Source: Hevea brasiliensis (lineage: Eukaryota; Streptophyta; Magnoliopsida; Malpighiales; Euphorbiaceae). From it: 64,000 nucleotides of DNA. Below, one piece after another: positions 49,237-57,097 of the stretch; the first letter of the stretch is position 1; each line of letters opens with the position of its first letter. The stretch lies in assembly GCF_030052815.1 (NCBI RefSeq), contig NC_079496.1:65957652-66021651 (forward strand), written 5' to 3'. Below the pieces are notes generated by a model. The model made no database searches and was not told the DNA's origin. It worked only from the letters and a program-made list of their open reading frames with translations. Position numbers and translations under genes: made by a program.

Positions 49237-52200
49237 TTCAAGGTGTAGGGGAAATTTTTGGTGAAGGGAATTATAGGTTTTAATGCTTAATTGGAAGGGT
49301 GATCAAGGTTTACAACTTGAAAATGGTGGAATGTTTGCCAAAGAGTAGTTCCGCTAACTTGTATGGAAAGAAGAAGATGAACAAAATTTATTTTATTAGT
49401 TTTCCTTTTATTTCATTATAAGTGCTTGTCTCATTTTAATTGGGTGGAGATTTTTAATTACATCATCCTTACATATTGCTTGTGTCACAATTAGCTTTTT
49501 AATTTCATATTATTTTGTTTTTCTTTCTTCTCTCTTTTACTCATTTTTAAATAAATTTTCATTAACATTTATTCATATTTTATGTCATAAATCTCGCTTA
49601 CTTAAATGGACAAGTTGGTCAAAAATCATCTCTGAAGGTGAAATGGCCAAAATGCCCTTCATTTTTTTTTATGAGCTAAAATTGTTTGTATTGATTTACA
49701 TATTTTTTCTTACATTTTCTTGGGATTCTATTATCATCTAAACCTCAATAATACTTCACTTGAGTCCCAGTAATTATTTCACAGGGTTTCCCATAGGTCT
49801 AGGATCGCTTGGCTGCTACCAGCTTCTTCAAGGTGTACGGGAAATTTTTGGTGAAAGGAATTATAGGTTTTAATGCTTAATTAGAAGGGTGATCAAGGTT
49901 TACAACTTGAAAATGGTGGAAGGTTTGCCAAGGAGTGGTTCCGCTAACTTGAATGGAGAGAGCAAGATGAACAAAATTTATTTTATTTGTTTTCTTTTTA
50001 TTTCTTTATAAGTGGTTGTCTCATTTTAATTGGGTGGAGATTTTTAATTACATCTTCCTTACAAATTGCTTGAGTCATAATTAGCTTGTTAATTACATTT
50101 TATTTGTTTTTCTTTCTTCTCTCTTTTACTCATTTTTAAATAAATTTTCATTAATATTTGTTCATATTTTATGTCATAAACCTCACTTACATAAATGGAC
50201 AAGTTGGTCAAAAATCATTTCTGAAGGTGAAATGGCCAAAATGGCCTTCGTTTTATTTAATGAGCTAAAATTGTTTGCATTGATTTACATAATTTTTCTT
50301 GTATTTTCTTAGCATTCTATTATCATCTAAACCTCAATAATCTTTCACTTGAGTCCTAGTAATTATTTCATAGGGTTTCCCACAGGTCTAGGATCGCTTG
50401 GCTGCTACTAGCTTCTTAATGGTGTAGGGGAAATTTTTGGTGAAGGGAATTATAGGTTTTAATACTTAATTGGAAGGGTGATCAAGGTTTACAGCTTGAA
50501 AATGGTGGAGGGTTTGCCAAAGTGTGGTTGTACTAACTTGAATGGAGAGAAGAAGATGAACAAAATTTATTTTATTTGTTTTCTTTTTATTTCTTTATAA
50601 TTGGTTGTCTCATTTTAATTGGTTGGAGATTTTTAATTACATCATCCTTACAGATTGCTTGTGTCATAATTAGCTTTTTAATTTCATTTTATTTTGTTTT
50701 TCTTTCTTCTCTCTTTTACTCATTTTTAAATAAATTTTCATTAATATTTATTCATATTTTATGTCATAAGCCTCACTTACTTAAGTGGACAAGTTCGTCA
50801 AAAATCATCTCTAAAGGTGAAATGGCCAAAATGCCCTTCGTTTTATTTAATGAGCTAAAATTGTTTGTATCGATTTACATAATTTTTTTTGTATTTTCTT
50901 TGCCTTCTATTATCATCAAAACCTCACTAATCCTTCACTTGAGTCCCAGTAATTATTCCACAGGGTTTCCCACAGGTCTAGGATCGCTTGGCTGCTACTA
51001 GCTTCTTCAAGGTGTAGGGGAAATTTTTGGTGAAGGGAATTATAGGTTTTAATGCTTAATTGGAAGGGTGATCAAGGTTTACAACATTAAAATGATGGAA
51101 GGTTTGCCAAAGAGTGGTTCCGCTAACTTGAATGGAGAGAAGATGATGAATAAATTTTATTTTATTTGTTTTCTTTTTATTTCTTTATAAGTGGTTTTCT
51201 CATTTTAATTGGGTGGAGATTTTTAATTACATCATCCTTACATATTGCTTGTGTCATAATTAGCTTTTTAATTTCATTTTGTTTTTTTTTTCTTTCTTCT
51301 CTCTTTTACTCATTTTTAAATACATTTTCATTATTATTTATTCATATTTTATGTCATAAACCTCACTTACTTAAATGGACAAGTTGATCAAAAATCATCT
51401 CTGAAGGTGAAATGGGCAAAATGGCCTTCGTTTTATTTAATGAGCTAAAATTGTTTGTATCGATTTACATTATTTTTCTCGCATTTTCTTGGCAATCTAT
51501 TATCATTTAAACCTCAATAATCCTTCACTTGAGTCCCAGTAATTATTTCACAGGGCTTCCCACATGTCTAGGATCGCTTGGCTCCTACTAGCTTCTTCAG
51601 GGTGTAGGGGAAATTTTTGGTGAAGGGAATTATAGGTTTTAATGCTTAATTGGAAGGGTGATCGAGGTTTACAACTTGAAAATGGCGGAAGGTTTGCCAA
51701 AGAGTGGTTCCGCTAACTTGTATGGAGAGAAGGAGATGAACAAAATTTATTTTATTAGGTTTCCTTTTATTTCTTTATAAGTGCTTGTCTCTTTTTAATT
51801 GGGTGGAGATTTTAAATTACATCAACCTTACATATTGCTTGTGTCATAATTAGCTTTTTTATTTCATTATATTTTGTTTTTCTTTCTTCTCTCTTTTACT
51901 TATTTTTAAAAAAATTTTCATTAATATTTATTCATATTTTATGTCATAAACCTCACTTACTTAAATGGACAAGTTGATCAAAAATCATCTCTGAAGGTGA
52001 AATGGCCAAAATGCCCTTCATTTTTTTTATGAGCTAAAATTATTTGTGTTGATTTACATAATTTTTCTTGTATTTTCCTGGGATTCTACTATCATCTAAA
52101 CCTCAATAATACTTCACTTGAGTCCCAGTAATTATTTCACAGGGTTTCACACAGGTCTAGGATCGCTTGGCTGCTACTAGCTTCTTCAAGGTGTAGGGGA

Positions 52201-54946
52201 AATTTTTGGTGAAAGGAATTATAGGTTTTAATGCTTAATTGGAAGGGTGATCAAGGTTTCCAACTTGAAAATGGTGGAAGGTTTGCCAAAGAGTAGTTCC
52301 GCTAACTTGAATGGAGAGAAGAAGATGAACAAAATTTATTTATTTGTTTTCTTTTTATTTCTTTATAAGTGGTTGTCTCATTTTAATTGGGTGGAGATTT
52401 TTAATTACATCATCCTTACAAATTGCTTGAGTCATAATTAGCTTTTTAATTTCATTTTATTTATTTTTCTTTCTTCTCTCTTTTACTCATTTTTAAATAA
52501 ATTTTCATCAATATTTGTTCATATTTTATGTCATAAACCTCACTTACTTAAATGGACAAGTTGGTCAAAAATCATCTCTAAAGGTGAAATGGCCAAAATG
52601 GCCTTCGTTTTATTTAATGAGCTAAAATTGTTTACATTGATTTACATAATTTTTCTTGTATTTTCTTGGCATTCTATTATCATCTAAACCTCAATAATCT
52701 TTCACTTGAGTCCTAGTAATTATTTCACAGGGTTTCCCACAAGTCTAGGATCGCTTGGCTACTACTAGCTTCTTAACGGTGTAGGGGAAATTTTTGGTGA
52801 AGGGTATTATAGGTTTTAATGCTTAATTGGAAGGGTGATCAAGGTTTACAACTTGAAAATGGTGGAGGGTTTGCCAAAGTGTGGTTCTACTAACTTGAAT
52901 GGAGAGAAGAAGATGAACAAAATTTATTTTATTTGTTTTCTTTTTATTTCTTTATAAGTGGTTGTCTCATTTTAATTGGGTGGTGATTTTTAATTACATC
53001 ATCCTTACATATTGCTTGTGTCATAATTAGCTTTTTAATTTCATTTTATTTATTTTTCTTTCTTCTCTCTTTTACTCATTTTTAAATAAATTTTCATCAA
53101 TATTTGTTCATATTTTATGTCATAAACCTCACTTACTTAAATGGACAAGTTGGTCAAAAATCATCTCTAAAGGTAAAATGGCCAAAATGGCCTTCGTTTT
53201 ATTTAATGAGCTAAAATTGTTTACATTGATTTACATAATTTTTCTTGTATTTTCTTGGCATTCTATTATCATCTAAACCTCAATAATCTTTCACTTGAGT
53301 CCTAGTAATTATTTCACAGGGTTTCCCACAAGTCTAGGATCGCTTGGCTGCTACTAGCTTCTTAACGGTGTAGGGGAAATTTTTGGTGAAGGGAATTATA
53401 GGTTTTAATGCTTAATTGGAAGGGTGATCAAGGTTTACAACTTGAAAATGGTGGAGGGTTTGCCAAAGTGTGGTTCTACTAACTTGAATGGAGAGAAGAA
53501 GATGAACAAAATTTATTTTATTTGTTTTCTTTTTATTTCTTTATAAGTGGTTGTCTCATTTTAATTGGGTGGAGATTTTTAATTACATCATCCTTACATA
53601 TTGCTTGTGTCATAATTAGCTTTTTAATTTCATTTTATTTTGTTTTTCTTTCTTCTCTCTTTTACTCATTTTTAAATAAATTTTCATTAATATTTATTCA
53701 TATTTTATGTCATAAGCCTCACTTACTTAAGTGGACAAGTTTGTCAAAAGTTATCTCTAAAGGTGATATGGCCAAAATGCCCTTCGTTTTATTTAATGAG
53801 CTAAAATTGTTTGTATCGATTTACATAATTTTTCTTGTATTTTCTTGGCCTTCTATTATCATTTAAACCTCACTAATCCTTCACTTGAGTCCCAGTAATT
53901 ATTTCACAGGGTTTCCCACAGGTCTAGGATCGCTTGGCTACTACTAGCTTCTTCAAGGTGTAGGATAAATTTTTGGTGAAGGGAATTATAGGTTTTAATG
54001 CTCAATTGGAAGGGTGATCAAGGTTTACAACTTGAAAATGGTGGAAGGTTTGCCAAAGTGTGGTTCCGCTTACTTGAATGGAGAGAAAAAGATGAACAAA
54101 ATTTATTTTATTCGTTTTCTTTTTATTTCTTTATAAGTGGTTGTCTCATTTTAATTGGGTGGAGATTTTTAATTACATCATCCTTACAAATTGCTTGAGT
54201 CTTAATTAGCTTTTTAATTTCATTTTATTTTTTTTTCTTTCTTCTCTCTTTTACTCATTTTTATATAAATTTTCATTAATATTTGTTCATATTTTATGTC
54301 ATAAACCTCACTTACTTAAATGGACAAGTTGGTCAAAAATCATCTCTGAAGGTGAAATGGCCAAAATGGCCTTCGTTATATTTAATGAGCTAAAATTGTT
54401 TGTATTGATTTACATAATTTTTCTTGTATTTTCTTGGCATTCTATTATCATCTAAACCTCAATAATACTTCACTTGAATCCCAGTAATTATTTCACAGGG
54501 TTTCACACAGGTCTAGGATCGCTTGGCTGCTACTAGCTTCTTCAAGGTGTAGGGGAAATTTTTGGTGAAGGGAATTATAGGTTTTAATGCTTAATTGGAA
54601 GGGTGATCAAGGTTTACAACTTGAAAATGGTGGAGGGTTTGCCAAAATGTGGTTCTACTAACTTGAATGGAGAGAAGAGGATGAACAAAATTTATTTTAT
54701 TTGTTTTCTTTTTATTTCTTTATAAGTGGTTGTCTCATTTTAATTGGGTGGAGATTTTTAATTACATCATCCTTACATATTGCTTGTGTCATAATTAGCT
54801 TTTTAATTTCATTTTATTTTGTTTTTCTTTCTTCTCTCTTTTACACATTTTTAAATAAATTTTCATTAATATTTATTCATATTTTATGTCATAAGCCTCA
54901 CTTACTTAAGTAGACAAATTTGTCAAAAATCATCTCTAAAGGTGAA
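49237..54946 (+). repeat. Diverged satellite monomers left of TRIM block 2
   Basis: Monomers start at 49237, 49827, 50416, 51006, 51596, 52185, 52773, 53362 and 53952. One more starts at 54541 and is broken by TRIM block 2. The first two or three repeat 29981-31400 (CATTAACATTTATTC, AAATCTCGCTTAC, AGTTTTCCTTTTATTTCATT). The monomers at 52185 and 52773 share a local variant set (TTTTCATCAATATTTG, TGTTTACATTG) and look like adjacent duplicates. Left of the block, AAGTAGACAAATTTG matches the sequence left of block 1. No gene is seen. Confidence 0.88.
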
Positions 54947-54951
54947 ATGGC
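54947..54951 (+). other. Left target-site duplication of TRIM block 2 (ATGGC)
   Basis: ATGGC lies immediately left of the LTR start TGTAACATCC. It is identical to 57093-57097 on the other side. A 5-bp duplication is normal for LTR-retrotransposon integrases. Confidence 0.85.
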
Positions 54952-55102
54952 TGTAACATCCTAGGCAAATCCCACATCGACAAAACACGGGAGAGATGCT
55001 GGGTTTATAAGATGGAGGTTCCTAACCCCTATTGACGCGTTTTAAAACCGTGAGGGCTTCGGCTCAGAGCGGACAATATCACTAGTGGGCCGGGCCATTA
55101 CA
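54952..55102 (+). repeat. TRIM LTR A, block 2, copy 1 (+), outer left
   Basis: This intact 151-bp copy runs from TGTAACATCCTAGG to GGGCCATTACA. It carries CCCACATCGACAAAAC near the start, the TATA-like TTTATAAG near 55005, and ACTAGTGGGCC near the end. It is subtype 1. Confidence 0.93.
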
Positions 55103-55192
55103 TTTGTGGTATCAGAGCCGCTCCGCGTGCAACCTTGAATGATGGTGGGGAAAACCTCAGCGAGGACGCTGAGTCCCATAAGGGGGGTGGAT
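55103..55192 (+). other. TRIM internal segment, block 2, copy 1 (+)
   Basis: This 90-bp minimal interior has the primer site TGGTATCAGAGC at 55107-55118, a perfect match to the 3' end of plant initiator tRNA-Met. The polypurine tract AAGGGGGGTGGAT lies at 55180-55192 against the next LTR. Between them is GAGGACGCTGAG, without an open frame. Confidence 0.92.
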
Positions 55193-55343
55193 TGTAACAC
55201 CCTAGGCAATTCCCACATCGACAAAACACGGGAGAGATGCTGGGTTTATAAGATGGAGGTTCCTAACCCCTATTGACGCGTTTTAAAACCGTGAGGGCTT
55301 CGGCTCAGAGCGGACAATATCACTAGTGGGCCGGGCCATTACA
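55193..55343 (+). repeat. TRIM LTR A, block 2, copy 2 (+)
   Basis: This 151-bp subtype 1 copy runs from TGTAACACCCTAGG to GGGCCATTACA. It repeats copy 1 after a 241-bp period. Confidence 0.93.
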
Positions 55344-55486
55344 TTTGTGGCATCAGAGCTGGACTCCCTCTAGTACGGTGTGTGGTGCGTGGACGCACCA
55401 GGCGGAAGCTGGTGGGCTTGTCACGAACCAGGGATGGGGTTGGGACGTGCTTGTTCAACCAGCTACGCACTGGGGTGGAAACTTCG
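55344..55486 (+). other. TRIM internal segment B, block 2 (+)
   Basis: This 143-bp interior joins LTR A to LTR B. Its primer-site variant TGGCATCAGAGC is at 55348-55359, with a C in place of T at the fourth base. The rest (GGACTCCCTCTAG, GGTGGGCTTGTCACG, GGGACGTGCTTG) is unrelated to the 90-bp interior. No polypurine tract is evident before LTR B. The short open frames here overlap each other on both strands and look accidental. Confidence 0.83.
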
Positions 55487-55649
55487 TGTCCCACATCAGA
55501 AACGGGAAGAAAAGATTTGGGCCATATATGTGGGAGCCTTCCTCACCTGGTCAGTGCGCTTTTGGGAATGAAACCTCCCAAGGGACAAATCCGTGAGGCC
55601 CATCGGCCAAAGCGGACAATACTAACTGGAGAAGGATCGGGCTGTTACA
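55487..55649 (+). repeat. TRIM LTR B, block 2 (+)
   Basis: This second LTR family runs 163 bp from TGTCCCACATC to GGGCTGTTACA, with CATATATG (near 55525) as a possible TATA region. It is the longest and best-preserved LTR B in the window. It is followed by a perfect primer site. Confidence 0.85.
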
Positions 55650-55737
55650 TTTGGTATCAGAGCCGCTCCGCATGCAACCTTGAACGATGGTGGGGCAAAC
55701 CTCAGCGATGACGCTGAGTCCCATAAGGGGGGTGGAT
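55650..55737 (+). other. TRIM internal segment, block 2, after LTR B (+)
   Basis: This is an 88-bp interior of LTR A type, but attached to LTR B on its left. The primer site TGGTATCAGAGC is at 55652-55663, and the polypurine tract AAGGGGGGTGGAT lies against the next LTR A. The two families therefore share one interior. Confidence 0.87.
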
Positions 55738-55889
55738 TGTAACACCCTAGGCAAATCCCACATCTATAAAACACGGGAGAGATGCTGGGTTCATAAGTTG
55801 ACAGTTCGTAACCCCCTATTGACGCGTTTTAAAACCGTAAGGGCTTCAGCCCAGAGCGGATAATATCACTAGTGGGCCGAACCATTACA
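55738..55889 (+). repeat. TRIM LTR A, block 2, copy 3 (+), subtype 2
   Basis: This 152-bp copy carries the subtype 2 block, TTCATAAGTTGACAG then TTCGTAACCCCC, and point changes such as CATCTATAAAACACGG. Confidence 0.92.
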
Positions 55890-55979
55890 TTTGTGGTATC
55901 AGAGCCGCTCCGCGTGCAACCTTGAGCGATGGTGGGGCAAACCTCAGCGAGGACGCTGAGTCCCATAAGGGGGGTGGAT
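55890..55979 (+). other. TRIM internal segment, block 2, copy 3 (+)
   Basis: This 90-bp interior has the perfect primer site TGGTATCAGAGC at 55894-55905 and a polypurine tract at its right end. Confidence 0.9.
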
Positions 55980-56125
55980 TGTAACACCCTAGGCAAATCC
56001 CACATCGACAAAACACGGAGAGATGCCGGGTTTATAAGTTGGTGGTTCAGAACCCTATTGATGCGTTTAAAAACCGTGAGGGCTTACGTCTGAGCGACAA
56101 TATCACTAGTGGTCCGGCCGTTACA
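55980..56125 (+). repeat. TRIM LTR A, block 2, copy 4 (+), degraded
   Basis: This 146-bp copy has small losses (ACACGGAGAGATGC, GTCTGAGCGAC) and a mixed subtype region, TTTATAAGTTGGTGG. It ends GGCCGTTACA like LTR B. Confidence 0.87.
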
Positions 56126-56213
56126 TTTGTGGTATCGAGCCGCCCGCGTGCAACCTTGAACGATGGTGGGGCAAACCTCAGCGAGGACACTGAGTCCCAT
56201 AAGGGGGGTGGAT
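56126..56213 (+). other. TRIM internal segment, block 2, copy 4 (+), damaged primer site
   Basis: This 88-bp interior reads TGGTATCGAGCCGCCCGCG where intact copies read TGGTATCAGAGC then CGCTCCGCG. The polypurine tract is intact. Confidence 0.87.
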
Positions 56214-56365
56214 TGTAACACCCTAGGCAAATCCCACATCGACAAAACACGGGAGAGATGCTGGGTTCATAAGTTGACAGTTCGTAACCCCCTATTGACG
56301 CGTTTTAAAACCGTGAGGGCTTCGGCCCAGAGCGGACAATATCACTAGTGGGCCGGGCCATTACA
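56214..56365 (+). repeat. TRIM LTR A, block 2, copy 5 (+), last before the turn
   Basis: This intact 152-bp subtype 2 copy ends GGGCCATTACA. Four bases later the block continues in the opposite orientation, so two LTR 3' ends face each other. Confidence 0.92.
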
Positions 56366-56369
56366 ACAA

Positions 56370-56460
56370 TGTAATGGCCTGGCCCACTAGTGATATTGTC
56401 CTCTCTGGGCCGAAGCCCTCACGGTTTTAAAACGCGTCAATAGGGGGTTACGAACTGTCA
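56370..56460 (-). repeat. TRIM LTR A, block 2, truncated inverted copy
   Basis: This 91-bp 3' part of a subtype 2 LTR A in - orientation stops within the subtype block (on + CGAACTGTCA). It is joined directly to the start of another inverted LTR at 56461. The 5' 60 bases and any interior are missing. Confidence 0.85.
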
Positions 56461-56461
56461 A

Positions 56462-56609
56462 TGTAATAGCCCGGCCCACTAGTGATATTGTCCGCCTCGG
56501 GCCAAGCCCTCACGCTTTAAAACGGCGTCAATAGGGTTACGAATCACAACTTATGAACCAAGCATCTCTCCCGTGTTTTGTCGATGTGGGATTTGCCTAG
56601 GGTGTTACA
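56462..56609 (-). repeat. TRIM LTR A, block 2, inverted copy 2 (-), degraded
   Basis: This 148-bp copy has short losses (TCCGCCTCGGGCC, CACGCTTTAAAAC). The 5' end on - is intact (TGTAACACCCTAGG). Confidence 0.88.
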
Positions 56610-56699
56610 ATCCACCCCCCTTATGGGACTCAGCGTCCTCGCTGAGGTTTACACCACCATCGTTCAAGGTTGCACGCGGAGCGGCTCAGATACCACAAA
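56610..56699 (-). other. TRIM internal segment, block 2 (-), copy 1
   Basis: This 90-bp inverted interior has the primer site at 56684-56695. It reads on - TGGTATCTGAGC, one base different from the perfect site. Confidence 0.87.
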
Positions 56700-56850
56700 T
56701 GTAATGGCCCGGCCCACTAGTGATATTGTCCGCTCAGAGCCGAAGCCCTCACGGTTTTAAAACGCGTCAATAGGGGTTAGGGACCTCCATCTTATAAACC
56801 CAGCATCTCTCTCGTGTTTTGTCGATGTGGGAATTGCCTAGGGTGTTACA
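56700..56850 (-). repeat. TRIM LTR A, block 2, inverted copy 3 (-), subtype 1
   Basis: This 151-bp inverted copy is subtype 1 (on - TTTATAAGATGGAGG). It is intact at both ends. Confidence 0.9.
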
Positions 56851-56940
56851 ATCCACCCCCCTTATGGGACTCAGCGTCCTCGCTGAGGTTTGTCCCACCA
56901 TTGTTTAAGGTTGCACGCGGAGCGGCTCTGATACCACAAA
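56851..56940 (-). other. TRIM internal segment, block 2 (-), copy 2
   Basis: This 90-bp inverted interior has the perfect primer site on - at 56925-56936 and the polypurine complement CCACCCCCCTT at its left end. Confidence 0.9.
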
Positions 56941-57092
56941 TGCAATGGCCCGGCCCACTAGTGATATTGTTCGCTCTGGGCTGAAGCCCTCACGGTTTTA
57001 AAACGCGTCAATAGGGGGTTACGAACTGTCAACTTATGAACCCAGCATCTCTCCCGTGTTTTGTCGATGTGGGATTTGCCTAGGGTGTTACA
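56941..57092 (-). repeat. TRIM LTR A, block 2, outer right copy (-), subtype 2
   Basis: This 152-bp inverted copy has its 5' end (on + GGTGTTACA) bordering the satellite. It is subtype 2, whereas the outer right LTR of block 1 is subtype 1, so the two blocks have changed since duplication. Confidence 0.9.
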
Positions 57093-57097
57093 ATGGC
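57093..57097 (+). other. Right target-site duplication of TRIM block 2 (ATGGC)
   Basis: This is identical to 54947-54951. The satellite continues as CAAAATGACC. Confidence 0.85.

Larger units (their letters stand above)
54952..57092. mobile_element. TRIM block 2: head-to-head miniature LTR retrotransposon array
   Basis: This 2141-bp block has no coding capacity. The order is +LTR A, internal, +LTR A, internal B, +LTR B, internal, +LTR A, internal, +LTR A, internal, +LTR A, then a turn at 56366-56369. After the turn come a truncated -LTR A, -LTR A, internal, -LTR A, internal, -LTR A. Primer sites match initiator tRNA-Met, and polypurine tracts precede the LTRs. A perfect 5-bp target duplication encloses the block even though its outer LTRs are in opposite orientation. 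It occupies the same monomer position as block 1 but has more + units and only one LTR B. The element would depend on enzymes from an autonomous relative. Confidence 0.9.

Noticed and set aside
55382..55711. 109-residue frame in TRIM block 2 and overlapping frames on both strands
   Set aside because: It spans an LTR boundary, primer site and two LTRs. Overlapping frames exist in other phases, and TRIM elements have no coding genes.
54952..57092. Cassandra-type TRIM or 5S rRNA-derived repeat
   Set aside because: The LTRs lack the 5S-like internal promoter sequence expected of Cassandra. They match only the general TRIM layout.
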